64,000 nt of DNA. It comes from Microlunatus soli (GTDB lineage: Bacteria > Actinomycetota > Actinomycetes > Propionibacteriales > Propionibacteriaceae). The stretch is taken from contig NZ_LT629772.1 of assembly GCF_900105385.1 (NCBI RefSeq), positions 4,464,001 through 4,528,000 of the forward strand. The letters are read 5' to 3'. Shown one piece after another: positions 52,067-61,591 of the stretch (position 1 is its first letter; every line of letters starts with the position of its first letter). A program made the position numbers and the translations under genes. The notes beneath the pieces are model-generated. The model ran no database searches and had not been told where the DNA came from. It saw only the letters and a list, made by a program, of their open reading frames with translations.

Positions 52067-54868
52067 TCAGCCGTCTGCGTCAACACCCGGGATGGAACCA
52101 CCCGGGACGTCCTCGGGGGCGTAGATCTCGGAGTCACCCGGGTACGGCTTCTTCCAGCTGTGGGTCTGGTACCAGGTGTAGCGGTTCAGCTGCTCGGGGT
52201 GGGCGTAGTCGGGGACCGCGCCGTTACCGGTGAGATGCTGCTTGTTGCTCCACGTCTCCCACTTCTTGGCCACCGTCTTCTGATCGGCCGGGACGGCGGT
52301 CCGCTTGGCCGACTCCTCGGTGACCTTCTTGGCTGCCGCGCCCTTCTTGCCGAGGGTGTCCACACCGCAGGACGGCGGGGTCACCACGCCCTCGGTCAGC
52401 GGGATCTGGTTGGGCACGGCGTCGAACGGCGTCGTGTCGGCCTTGCTGGTGAACGCGTTGTACATCGGGGTGGCCGCGGCGACCTTCTGGTTCAGCGGCT
52501 GCGCACCGAGGATCTGCTCGATGGTCCGCACCATGGTGATCTGGGACTCGAATCCGCTGATCACCTTGCCGTGCTGCGCCCACGGACTGATCACTTGGAA
52601 CGGTGCCCGATGCCCGTCGACGTGGTCGGCACCGTTCTGGCTGTCATCCTCGACGACGAAGATCGCGGAGTCCTTCCAGTACTTGCTGTGCGAGATCTCG
52701 TCGACGATCTTGCCCACCGCCAGGTCGCCGTCGGCCACCTGCGCGCGCGGACCGGCGGTGCCGCCGGTGTGGTCGCTGGACAGCCACATCATGTTCAGGC
52801 TGGCCGGCCCCTTCTCCTCGAACTCCTGCTTCCAGATCTGGTAGCGGTAGATGTCGGGGATGGCGGTGTCGAACTGGGGCGCGTCGTGATTGGAGATCTC
52901 GTTCAGCGACGGGATCGGCGACTGGTCGTTGACCCGGATCGCGGGATCGGTCAGCTGGGCCGGGTCGCCGCCGTTGTCGACGCCGGTGGCGGCGCAGTAG
53001 TACTGCTGCCAGGTCGCTCCGGCCGGCTTGTTCAGGAACGGCATGAACTCGCCGAAGTTGCGGGCGGTGCCGCCGGCGTCCTGTACCGCGGTCCACAGGA
53101 AGCCCGAACGCTGATGGCCGAGCACGTCGTTCTCGGTGTCGTAGCTGCGGATGTACTCACCGGCGTCGGACTCGGTGTATTCGGGGTTGTCGCCCTGCAT
53201 CACCCAGTTGTGACCTTCGGCGGAGTTGGTGCCGACGTCGTAGAAGTTGTCGTACAGGCCGAACTGCTTGGCCAGCGCATGCTGATTGGGGGTGACGTTC
53301 TCGCCGAACTGGGCCAGGGTGGGGTCGCCGTTGCCGCGGCTGTCGTCGCCGTAGATCTGGTCGTAGGTCCGGTTTTCCTTGACCAGCAGGAAAACGTGCT
53401 TGATCGTCGACGGGTCGCCGATCCGCTTCGGCACCGGAACGGCCTTGGCCTTGCTGCCCGATGCCTTCTCCACATCGGTGTCGGTCCAACCGTTCTGGGT
53501 GAACACCGTCTGGGTGGCGGCGGCGATCTCCTGATCATTGGGCAAGGTGAATCGGGTCAGCGAAGCGGTCGTGCTGTGGGTGCCGTGACCGGTCGCCACC
53601 ACGGTGCCGGGCCCGCCGTTGAAGGTGAGTTCGGGTCCGCGGGCATCGATGCCGCGGGTGTTGGTGACCACGATCTTGCCGTCGGACTGGGCGATGTCGG
53701 ACGGGTAGTAGTCGGTCGGCAGCAGGCCGATGTAGTTGACCGGTTCCTGCGGGTCGTCGTGATACTGGTAGACCGCGACGGCGTTGGCCCGGCCGAGGGT
53801 GACGAGCAGGTGCCCGTCGTCGGTCAGGGTGACGCTGTTGGGTGCGTAGCCGACATCGGAGGACGGCCAGGGCTTGGTCTCGATCGTCTGCACCACATGT
53901 CCCTTGGTGGTGTCGATCACCGAGACGCTGTCGTCGAAGGTGTTGGTGACGAACAGTGTGTTCTTGCCGGCGTACAAGGCGGTGGGGTGCAGCCCGACGT
54001 TGATCGAGCCGACCGAATCGGATGCGCTCGCCGGGTCGATCACGCTCACCGTTCCGGTGGTCGAGGTGCCCTTGTGCGGGTCGGCCGGCACCTGGGTGCC
54101 GTAGGACTCGATGGTGCTCTCACCGGAGCGGGCCAGCCGGCCGCCTTCGTTGCTGACGTAGAGCTTGTCGCCGACGAAGGCCACCGAACGCGGCGCGATA
54201 CCGACCTTCCAGGTGCGGGTGATGGCACCGGACGACGGGTCGATCGCGGCGACGGTGTTCTGGCCGTTGACCGGGACGTAGAGGGTTGATCCGTCGGGGG
54301 AGTAGGCCGACTTGCCCGGCAGTGCCGAGTGTCCGTCGACGACCGGGATCGCGACGGTGGTCATGGCGCCGAGCGAACCGTCGGAGTTGACCGCGAACCG
54401 GGTCAGACCGTCCTTCTGCGGCAGCCACAGGAACTTGCCGTCCGGTGACCAGGTCGGTCCCTCCTGGCCGACGGTGCCGTCGGCCAGTTTGGTGTTCACG
54501 CCGGTGGCGGAGCCGACCGTCCAGATCAGCCGGTAGGTCTTCAGATCGAAGATCTGCAGCACCATCTTCTTGTCCGTGGCGGTAGCGGCCAGGAACCGGC
54601 CGTCGGGGCTGGTCGCCGACCCCATGAACTTGCCGAACTTGGTGACCAGGCGATCGCCGAGCGGCTTGATCACCTGATCGCCCGACACCTGGAGTCCGGC
54701 CTTGTACTCGGTGCCGACCTGGTGCTTGCCGAACGCGTCGGTGTTGGCGTAGGCCGCACCTCCGCTGACCAGGCACACCGCCGCGATCCCGGCGATCGCG
54801 ATCCGCGTCGACCGGCCGCGCCCGATCAGGCGGCCGGCTTTGGATCGGCGTTGGCGTCTTACTTGCAT
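52067..54868 (-). CDS. Secreted beta-propeller/phosphoesterase bifunctional protein
   Basis: 933 residues. A basic N-terminus with a hydrophobic stretch (IAIAGIAAVCLVSGGAAYA) acts as signal peptide or anchor. Residues ~60-420 are a YVTN/YncE-like beta-propeller (SPDGRFLAATATD, WSPDGKFLWLPQ, YSPDGSTLYVPVN, NTFDDSVSVIDT). Residues ~470-800 form a phosphoesterase of the phospholipase C/acid phosphatase type: HVFLLVKENRTYDQIYGDD, EGHNWVMQG, FVVEDDSQNGADHVDGHRAP. It would act outside the membrane on phosphate or phospho-esters. The ATG has AGAAGGA 8 bases upstream and starts 4 bases after the ABC permease gene, so it is made together with that transporter. Confidence 0.88.
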   Translation of the reverse strand: MQVRRQRRSKAGRLIGRGRSTRIAIAGIAAVCLVSGGAAYANTDAFGKHQVGTEYKAGLQVSGDQVIKPLGDRLVTKFGKFMGSATSPDGRFLAATATDKKMVLQIFDLKTYRLIWTVGSATGVNTKLADGTVGQEGPTWSPDGKFLWLPQKDGLTRFAVNSDGSLGAMTTVAIPVVDGHSALPGKSAYSPDGSTLYVPVNGQNTVAAIDPSSGAITRTWKVGIAPRSVAFVGDKLYVSNEGGRLARSGESTIESYGTQVPADPHKGTSTTGTVSVIDPASASDSVGSINVGLHPTALYAGKNTLFVTNTFDDSVSVIDTTKGHVVQTIETKPWPSSDVGYAPNSVTLTDDGHLLVTLGRANAVAVYQYHDDPQEPVNYIGLLPTDYYPSDIAQSDGKIVVTNTRGIDARGPELTFNGGPGTVVATGHGTHSTTASLTRFTLPNDQEIAAATQTVFTQNGWTDTDVEKASGSKAKAVPVPKRIGDPSTIKHVFLLVKENRTYDQIYGDDSRGNGDPTLAQFGENVTPNQHALAKQFGLYDNFYDVGTNSAEGHNWVMQGDNPEYTESDAGEYIRSYDTENDVLGHQRSGFLWTAVQDAGGTARNFGEFMPFLNKPAGATWQQYYCAATGVDNGGDPAQLTDPAIRVNDQSPIPSLNEISNHDAPQFDTAIPDIYRYQIWKQEFEEKGPASLNMMWLSSDHTGGTAGPRAQVADGDLAVGKIVDEISHSKYWKDSAIFVVEDDSQNGADHVDGHRAPFQVISPWAQHGKVISGFESQITMVRTIEQILGAQPLNQKVAAATPMYNAFTSKADTTPFDAVPNQIPLTEGVVTPPSCGVDTLGKKGAAAKKVTEESAKRTAVPADQKTVAKKWETWSNKQHLTGNGAVPDYAHPEQLNRYTWYQTHSWKKPYPGDSEIYAPEDVPGGSIPGVDADG

Positions 54869-54872
54869 GGCA

Positions 54873-56258
54873 TCAGTCCTTCTGCGAGGGGGTGAGCAGA
54901 TCGACGGAGCCGTCGAACTGCCAAAGAGGGTTCGGAGCGCTCCCGTAGGGGGCTCTGACCTGGAAGAATCCGTTGATCTCGGTCGGTCCGTCACCGTCGG
55001 CGACGTACCGTCCGTCGGCCGTGACGTCGAGTTGGTAGATGGCCTGACCCACCGCGCTGGTGTCGGGCAGGTGCCAGGACACGACGCAGCGCCAATCGCT
55101 GCCCGGGCCCTCGTCGGTCACCATCGAACCGCCCTTGTCACAAGCGGCGGTTGTCTGCATCTGTTCGGGCGTGACGGCCGGCCGGCCCATCTCCCGCGAC
55201 TGCAGCACGTACAGGTGGCTGTAGGACGTCGCCAGCGACTGCTGGACCTTGATCTTGTCGATGCCGGAGCCGGTCGCCGGCGTGGCGATCGCGATCACCG
55301 ATACCGACAGCCCGGCGACCACGGCCAGCGGCAGCAGCCCGCCGATCAGGAACCGGCGACCGGAGCCGTCGTTGGCCAGATCGGTGAAGTCGCGACGGAC
55401 GAAGATCCGGTACGCCGCCGCCGTCGCGACAACAGCCCAGATCAGGGCCACCACGACTCCCACCAGCAACGGACCGGTCTGCGCCGGATGGGTGAACAGT
55501 CCGTGCCAGGCGACGAACGCCTGGCTGGGCAGGGCGAGCCGGACCACGAGTGGCAGCGGCAGCAGTTGGATGACGGCCAGCCCGACAGCGAGGACGGCGG
55601 GCAGCAGCAGCCCGGTCGGTGACCGGCCGAGCACCACCGAGCCGAGCAGGCCGACGGCGGCGAAGGCCGCGGTCGGTGCCAGCACACAGAGCCAGGCGAG
55701 CAGGTAGCGGCCCGCGACGTCGGCACCGACGAACGGGCTGCCGTCGAGGCCGGCGAGCGGCCGGTTCCCGACGGAGATCAGGCCGCCGATCAGGCCGGAG
55801 ACCGCCAGCCCGACGACCAAGGTCAGGATCACTGTCGCACTCGCCGACGCCTTGGCCACGAAGATCCGAGCCGGTGATCGGACCGAGACCAGCAGATGCC
55901 GCCAGGTGCCGAGTCGATCTTCGACGGCGAACACGTCACCGGCGACCAGCGAGATCAGCAACGGCAGCGCCCACAGGCAGGCGAAGGCCAGCACCACCAG
56001 CGCGCCGGACCAGCCGGTGGAGTTCATCAGCCGTCCGAAGACGGTGTCGGACGGTAGCGTGCTCTGCCGACTGACCACGGCGACGAACGCGGCCGGCGCG
56101 ATCCAACAGGCGACCAGCAGGATCCGGACCCGCCACTGGGACAGCAACTTGATCAACTCGAAGCGATAGGTCTGCGGCAACGACGCCGGCTGCACCGCTG
56201 GGCGCGGTCGGGCGTCGGAGGCTGTGACGCTGTCGGGCCGGGCGACGGCGGCAGTCAT
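54873..56258 (-). CDS. ABC-2 type permease with external C-terminal domain
   Basis: 461 residues. A cytoplasmic N-terminus of 45 residues is followed by several spans of the ABC-2/NatB class, with LGTWRHLLVSVRSPARIFVAK the usual cytoplasmic turn after span 2. The last span (LIGGLLPLAVVAGLSVSVIAIA) is followed by about 120 residues with two cysteines (TTAACDKGG and WRCVVSW) predicted outside the cell, an uncommon addition. The ATG overlaps the ATPase stop as ATGA. Confidence 0.85.
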   Translation of the reverse strand: MTAAVARPDSVTASDARPRPAVQPASLPQTYRFELIKLLSQWRVRILLVACWIAPAAFVAVVSRQSTLPSDTVFGRLMNSTGWSGALVVLAFACLWALPLLISLVAGDVFAVEDRLGTWRHLLVSVRSPARIFVAKASASATVILTLVVGLAVSGLIGGLISVGNRPLAGLDGSPFVGADVAGRYLLAWLCVLAPTAAFAAVGLLGSVVLGRSPTGLLLPAVLAVGLAVIQLLPLPLVVRLALPSQAFVAWHGLFTHPAQTGPLLVGVVVALIWAVVATAAAYRIFVRRDFTDLANDGSGRRFLIGGLLPLAVVAGLSVSVIAIATPATGSGIDKIKVQQSLATSYSHLYVLQSREMGRPAVTPEQMQTTAACDKGGSMVTDEGPGSDWRCVVSWHLPDTSAVGQAIYQLDVTADGRYVADGDGPTEINGFFQVRAPYGSAPNPLWQFDGSVDLLTPSQKD

Positions 56259-57190
56259 CGGGTCTCCTTGTCGGTGAGCGCGAGGAACGCGGCCTCCAGC
56301 GGAGCGACCACCGGTGCCAGTTCACGGACGGCGACGCCGGCACCGACCAGAGCGATGATCAACTCGTCCAGCGCCGGAACCGGCCCGCGGACGAGCAGCG
56401 TGTCCGGGTCGGGCCGAAGATGTTGATCATCGGCGGCCAGCACCGTGAGCCCGGCGATCCGTTCGGCGATCCGCCGGGCGTTGTCCGGGTGGGAGGTACG
56501 GAGCCGGTAGTCCAACTCGCCGCTCTCCGCGGCCAGCTTGGCGACCGGGCCGGTGAACACCAGTCGGCCGGTGTCCAGGATGGTCACCTCGTGACAGAGC
56601 GCAGCAAGATCATCCATCCGGTGGCTGGACAGCACCACGGCGGTGCCGGTCGAGGCCAGCGAGGTGAGCACCCGGTGGACGTCGCGGGTGCCGGCCGGGT
56701 CGAGGCCGTTGGCCGGTTCGTCGAGCACCAGCAGCCGTGGCCGGGTGAGCAGCGCGGCGGCCAGGCCCAGTCGCTGCCGCATCCCGAGGGAGAAGCCGCG
56801 GATCCGGTCGTCGGCGACATCGCTCAGCCCGACCCGTTCCAGGGTGGTGTCGATCTCGTCGCTGCCGGAGCCGCGCAGCTTGGCCAGCGCCGACAGGTTC
56901 TGCCGTGGCGTCAGTGAGGGGTACAGGCCCGGGCCGTCGACGAAGCCGGCCACGCCGTCCGGCACCAGCAGGCTGCGACCCACCGGTGTGCCGAGGATCT
57001 CCAACTCACCGCCGTCGGCGACGGCGAGTCCGAGCAGCAGGCCGAGCAGTGTCGTCTTGCCGGCGCCGTTGGGTCCGACGAGGCCGTGGATCTGGCCCGC
57101 TGCGATGTCCAGATCGATGCCGTCCAGGGCGACGATGTCGCCGAACGATTTGCTGATCCCGCGGGCACGAACGGCCGGGGTCTGATCCAT
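56255..57190 (-). CDS. ABC transporter ATP-binding protein
   Basis: 311-residue single-NBD ATPase of the ABC-2/CcmA type, driver of the permease encoded next. Walker A GLVGPNGAGKTTLLG near residue 40, signature FSLGMRQRLGLAAALL, Walker B LLVLDEPANGLDP and the switch His in VVLSSHRMDDL. The C-terminal 90 residues form the extra domain usual in drug/antimicrobial-peptide exporters. GGGGAG lies close to the ATG. It starts the three-gene operon that ends with the secreted phosphoesterase. Confidence 0.93.
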   Translation of the reverse strand: MDQTPAVRARGISKSFGDIVALDGIDLDIAAGQIHGLVGPNGAGKTTLLGLLLGLAVADGGELEILGTPVGRSLLVPDGVAGFVDGPGLYPSLTPRQNLSALAKLRGSGSDEIDTTLERVGLSDVADDRIRGFSLGMRQRLGLAAALLTRPRLLVLDEPANGLDPAGTRDVHRVLTSLASTGTAVVLSSHRMDDLAALCHEVTILDTGRLVFTGPVAKLAAESGELDYRLRTSHPDNARRIAERIAGLTVLAADDQHLRPDPDTLLVRGPVPALDELIIALVGAGVAVRELAPVVAPLEAAFLALTDKETR

Positions 57191-57344
57191 GTGCTCCCCT
57201 GAGGTTAATTTCCTCCAGGAAGTTATGGCTCCGGGTTGAATTCGGCGGTGGCGAATGGGGAACAGCCGGCAAACAGCACGCGAGAGTATGGGGACGCTAT
57301 GCAACCGATGGCGGGAGCCAGTTTCCAGGCCGCAACACCCCGCC

Positions 57345-57399
57345 GACCCGTCAGTTCCTCCCCGACACGCCCGGCATGTCGGGGAGGAACTGACGGGTC
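57345..57399. terminator. Long perfect hairpin downstream of rhamnosidase gene
   Basis: A perfect 23-base stem (57345-57367 with 57377-57399) around the 9-base loop CGCCCGGCA, extendable by four more pairs past one mismatch. It sits 27 bases beyond the rhamnosidase stop. It probably ends that transcript, though it is longer than most terminators and may be a repeat element. Confidence 0.6.
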
Positions 57400-57425
57400 A
57401 GCGGCGTTGGGGGCTGGTGCCGGAG

Positions 57426-59687
57426 TCAGGGCAACGTCGAACGGAACTCCGCGTGGCCCGCTCCGACAGTCAACGTGGCGTCGGCGGATTCGGTCGCCGA
57501 ACCGGCGGTGACCGTCACGTCCCGACCGGGTACGGACACGGCGGCCGTGCAGCCCGGCGGCACGTCGACGGACAGGTCGAAGGTGTCACCGTCGCGCCGC
57601 CAGTCGACCGCCGCCCGACCTCGTACGGTGTCGATCCCGTAGGCCGCGTGCGACAGGCCGCCGACCGGTTGCGGTCGGACCGTCATGGTCTGCCAGCCAT
57701 GATCACCACAGCGCAGCCCGGCGACATCCTCGAACAGCCACTGCACAACGGTGCCGTGGAAGTAGTGATCACGCGACCGGGCGGTGGTCTCCCACATCTC
57801 CCACATCGTGTCCGCGCCCTCGGCGAACCAGTAGCCCCAGCTGGGATAGCTGGTCTGCCGTGCCACCCGGACGGCGAGCTCGCCGTGGCCGTGTTCGGTC
57901 AGCGCCCGGAGCACCAGGTTGGCGCCGATGCAGCCGACATGCAGATGATCATCGCGGTCCTCGATGTCGGCGACCAGGTTGGCCACCACGGCAGCCTCCT
58001 GATCGGCCGGCACCAGGCCGAGGGCGAGCGGCACCGCATTGGAGGTCTGGCTGTAGACCGGCCCGACCTCATATCGTCCGCGGTCCCGGTCGAGATACCG
58101 GGCGTTCATCGCCTCGGCCAGCGACGCCGCCGCCTGCAGCAGCCGCTGTTGATCATCGCCTTCGCCGATCACCCCGGCCAGTTCGGCGGTGTCCCGCAGG
58201 GCCCTGATCAACAACGACGACGCCGTCACGCCCGAGTCGTCGGGCCCCAGACCGTTGGTGCCGGGCTGCAGATAGTCACCGAGCGCCGACACCGCGCAGC
58301 CGTCGACCAGCTTGCTCAACTCCCAGTCCAGGTAGCGCAGCACCGAGGGCCAATGATCGACGACCAACTCACGATCGCCGTAGCGGCGGTACACCTCGCG
58401 GAGCAGGTGCGGGTAGACCGTCGTCCACTCCGGCGACGGCGCGAGATCGGTGAATCCCCATCCTGCGGACGGCACGATCACCGGCAGCCAGCCGTCGGGC
58501 CGCTGTGCGTCCCGCAGGTCGCCGAGCCATTTGATCAGGAAACCACGGAGATCGAACAGGCTCATCATGCTGACCGCACCGACCTGGGCGTCCCCGGTCC
58601 ACCCGTTCTTCTCATACATCGGTGTGTCGGTGGGGATGTGGTGCAGGTTGTTCTCGATCGTCCGCGCCATCGCGTCGACGAAGGTCTCGAACAGTGGGAC
58701 ATCGGAGGAGAAGTTCCCGACCCGGGTGACGTCGTTGTGTGCCGCGTAGCCGATCAGGGTCTCGTCGGTCGGCGGATGACTGAGCCCGTCGAGCTGGACG
58801 TACCGGTAGCCCTTGTAGCTGAACAACGGCTCCCACTGCTGGTCGGCCGTTCCGTCCCCGATGTAGCTGTCCACCTGGAACCGATCGCCGGTGACGTGCT
58901 CGTTGACCGGGGCGCAGCGACCGTCGTCGGTCAGCTTCTCGGCGTAGCTGATCCTGACCTCGGCGCCGGCCCGCTGGGCAGAGCGCAGCCCGACCCAACC
59001 GGCGATGGTCCGGCCGAAGTCGGCGACCCAGGACTCGCCGACCTGCTGCCAGGTCGGCTTGCCCTGCCAGGTCACCCGGATCGGTTCGTGATCGGTCGGC
59101 TGCAATCGGCCGCGCGGAGCCTCGGCACCGACCACCGGCACCGGATCGGGGATCGCCAGCGTCGCGTCGTAGGACTCGCCGGCGTAGTAGCAGTCGTAGC
59201 CGATCCGGCTGCGGGTGGCGGTCCAGTCCCGGTCGGTGCCGACGATCACGGTCCGACCATCGGTGTAGTGCACCTCCAGCTCGGCGATCGCCCGCAACTC
59301 GCCGGTCCACGGCGCCCGGTGCCAGTGCCAGACGTTCTCGGTCGGCAACGCGAAGAAGCCCCGGCCGAGCATGATCGACAATTCGTGGTCACCGGCGGTC
59401 AGCCGGCTGGTCACATCGGAGCTGACGTACAGCACCCGATGATCGAAGTCGGTGAACGGAGGATCCAGTCGGTGATCGTTGACCGGCTCGCCGTCGAGCG
59501 TGACGTGCTGCAGGCCCAGTCCACAGACCGTCAACGTCGCTTGCTGTACGTCGCCGTCGACGGCGATCGCCCGGGTCAGGATCGGTGCCCGGAAACGGTC
59601 GGCCCGGTTCGTCGGGGTGGGGGCTGCGATCCATTCGGCCTGCTGCGGGAAGGCGGCTGCGGCGTCATCGCCGTACGGTGAAGTCAC
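57426..59687 (-). CDS. Alpha-L-rhamnosidase (GH78)
   Basis: 753 residues. Removes terminal alpha-L-rhamnose from plant flavonoid glycosides or bacterial polysaccharides. N-terminal beta-domains (GLGLQHVTLDGEPVNDHRLD and the WTGELRAIAE region) lead to the (alpha/alpha)6 barrel holding the GH78 signature DTPMYEKNGWTGDAQV near residue 355 with the catalytic Glu nearby, GDYLQPGTNGL, and SRDHYFHGTVVQWLFEDVAG; a beta-sandwich closes the chain. No signal peptide, so it acts on imported glycosides. The GTG at 59687 is fixed by TAGCGT 7 bases upstream. No dedicated rhamnose catabolic genes are adjacent. Confidence 0.92.
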   Translation of the reverse strand: MTSPYGDDAAAAFPQQAEWIAAPTPTNRADRFRAPILTRAIAVDGDVQQATLTVCGLGLQHVTLDGEPVNDHRLDPPFTDFDHRVLYVSSDVTSRLTAGDHELSIMLGRGFFALPTENVWHWHRAPWTGELRAIAELEVHYTDGRTVIVGTDRDWTATRSRIGYDCYYAGESYDATLAIPDPVPVVGAEAPRGRLQPTDHEPIRVTWQGKPTWQQVGESWVADFGRTIAGWVGLRSAQRAGAEVRISYAEKLTDDGRCAPVNEHVTGDRFQVDSYIGDGTADQQWEPLFSYKGYRYVQLDGLSHPPTDETLIGYAAHNDVTRVGNFSSDVPLFETFVDAMARTIENNLHHIPTDTPMYEKNGWTGDAQVGAVSMMSLFDLRGFLIKWLGDLRDAQRPDGWLPVIVPSAGWGFTDLAPSPEWTTVYPHLLREVYRRYGDRELVVDHWPSVLRYLDWELSKLVDGCAVSALGDYLQPGTNGLGPDDSGVTASSLLIRALRDTAELAGVIGEGDDQQRLLQAAASLAEAMNARYLDRDRGRYEVGPVYSQTSNAVPLALGLVPADQEAAVVANLVADIEDRDDHLHVGCIGANLVLRALTEHGHGELAVRVARQTSYPSWGYWFAEGADTMWEMWETTARSRDHYFHGTVVQWLFEDVAGLRCGDHGWQTMTVRPQPVGGLSHAAYGIDTVRGRAAVDWRRDGDTFDLSVDVPPGCTAAVSVPGRDVTVTAGSATESADATLTVGAGHAEFRSTLP

Positions 59688-59694
59688 CGAGGCG

Positions 59695-59700
59695 ACGCTA
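59695..59700 (-). promoter_or_regulatory. -10 element (TAGCGT) of leaderless rhamnosidase gene
   Basis: TAGCGT on the minus strand, 7 bases before the GTG at 59687. Divergent from the mec -10 within 59 bases. Confidence 0.5.
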
Positions 59701-59747
59701 CCGGTCTCACAGTGCGAGCGGCGGGCGGGCCGTGATCCGGGGCTGCC

Positions 59748-59753
59748 TAGGCT
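59748..59753 (+). promoter_or_regulatory. -10 element (TAGGCT) of leaderless mec
   Basis: TAGGCT, 7 bases before the GTG at 59761. Confidence 0.5.
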
Positions 59754-59760
59754 CGCGGGT

Positions 59761-60183
59761 GTGTTGAGGATCCCGCGTGCCCAGGTGGACGAGATGATCG
59801 CCCATGCCCGCGCCGATCATCCCGACGAGGCCTGTGGCGTCGCGGTCGGTCCGGAAGGTTCGGACCGGCCGACCCGGCTGATCCCGATGATCAACGCGGA
59901 CCGTTCACCGACCTTCTTCCGGTTCGACCCGTTGGAGCAGCTGAAGCTGGCCAAGGAACTCGACGCCGCCGACGAGGAGATCGTCGTGGTCTACCACAGC
60001 CACACCGCGACCGAGGCCTACCCGTCCCGGACCGACATCTCCTACGCCGCCGAGCCCCAGGCCCACTACGTGCTGGTGTCCACCGCCGAGAGCGGCAGCG
60101 GCGACGGCCCGGTGTCGGTGCGGTCCTACCGGATCCTGGACGGCGACGTGACCGAGGAGGACATCGAGTATCTCGAGTCCTGA
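59761..60183 (+). CDS. mec: Mec-type JAMM/MPN metalloprotease
   Basis: 140-residue zinc peptidase related to M. tuberculosis Mec, which hydrolyses CysO-cysteine to release cysteine. The JAMM motif is complete: the Glu in DEACGVAVG near residue 23 and YHSHTATEAYPSRTDISYA near residue 78 with two His, Ser and Asp. The short MPN fold has no extra domains. It opens the mec–cysO–cysM cluster; 93 bases separate it from cysO. It may also trim the C-terminal extension of CysO seen here. Confidence 0.92.
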   Translation: MLRIPRAQVDEMIAHARADHPDEACGVAVGPEGSDRPTRLIPMINADRSPTFFRFDPLEQLKLAKELDAADEEIVVVYHSHTATEAYPSRTDISYAAEPQAHYVLVSTAESGSGDGPVSVRSYRILDGDVTEEDIEYLES

Positions 60184-60276
60184 GCCGGGTCGGAATAGTC
60201 CGCCGACGGTTGTCGTTGGCTGACTGAGAACTGTTTCGTAGCAGAAGTACCGTGTAAACCAACCAGGAGTGAGCAG

Positions 60277-60555
60277 ATGGCGGTCGAAGTCAAGGTCCCG
60301 ACGATCCTGCGGACCTACACCGATGGCGAGAAGACGGTGTCCGGCTCCGGAAGCACGCTGGCCGAGGTGATCGACGACGTCGAGACCCGCCATCCGGGTT
60401 TGAAGGACCGTCTGGTCGAGGCCGACGCGCTGCGGCGCTTCGTCAACGTCTACGTCAACGACGAGGACGTCCGTTTCAGTGGCGGGCTGGCCGCACCGGT
60501 GACCGAGAACGACGTGGTCGTGGTGCTGCCGGCAGTTGCCGGTGGCGCTCGCTGA
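60277..60555 (+). CDS. cysO: CysO sulfur carrier protein (MoaD/ThiS-like)
   Basis: 92-residue ubiquitin-like sulfur carrier whose C-terminal Gly becomes a thiocarboxylate, the sulfide donor for CysM. The sequence follows M. tuberculosis CysO closely (VPTILRTYTDGEKTV, FVNVYVNDEDVRFSGGLA, LPAVAGG), but the chain continues two residues past the Gly-Gly, ending GGAR. The carrier would need trimming before activation, as known for QbsE by the JAMM protease QbsD. AGGAG lies 6 bases before the ATG. Confidence 0.93.
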   Translation: MAVEVKVPTILRTYTDGEKTVSGSGSTLAEVIDDVETRHPGLKDRLVEADALRRFVNVYVNDEDVRFSGGLAAPVTENDVVVVLPAVAGGAR

Positions 60556-60563
60556 CCCGGTGA

Positions 60564-61526
<963 letters not shown>

Positions 61527-61537
61527 GCCCGGCGGCG

Positions 61538-61578
61538 CCCGTAGTCCGTCCGACCCTTGCGCGGACAACCGCTACGGG
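61538..61578 (+). terminator. Hairpin after cysM
   Basis: CCCGTAG (61538-61544) pairs with CTACGGG (61572-61578), with GTCCG/CGGAC further inside. It could end the cysM transcript, although it reaches to 14 bases before the next start codon and so might also affect that gene. Confidence 0.4.
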
Positions 61579-61591
61579 TGATGATCTTGGA

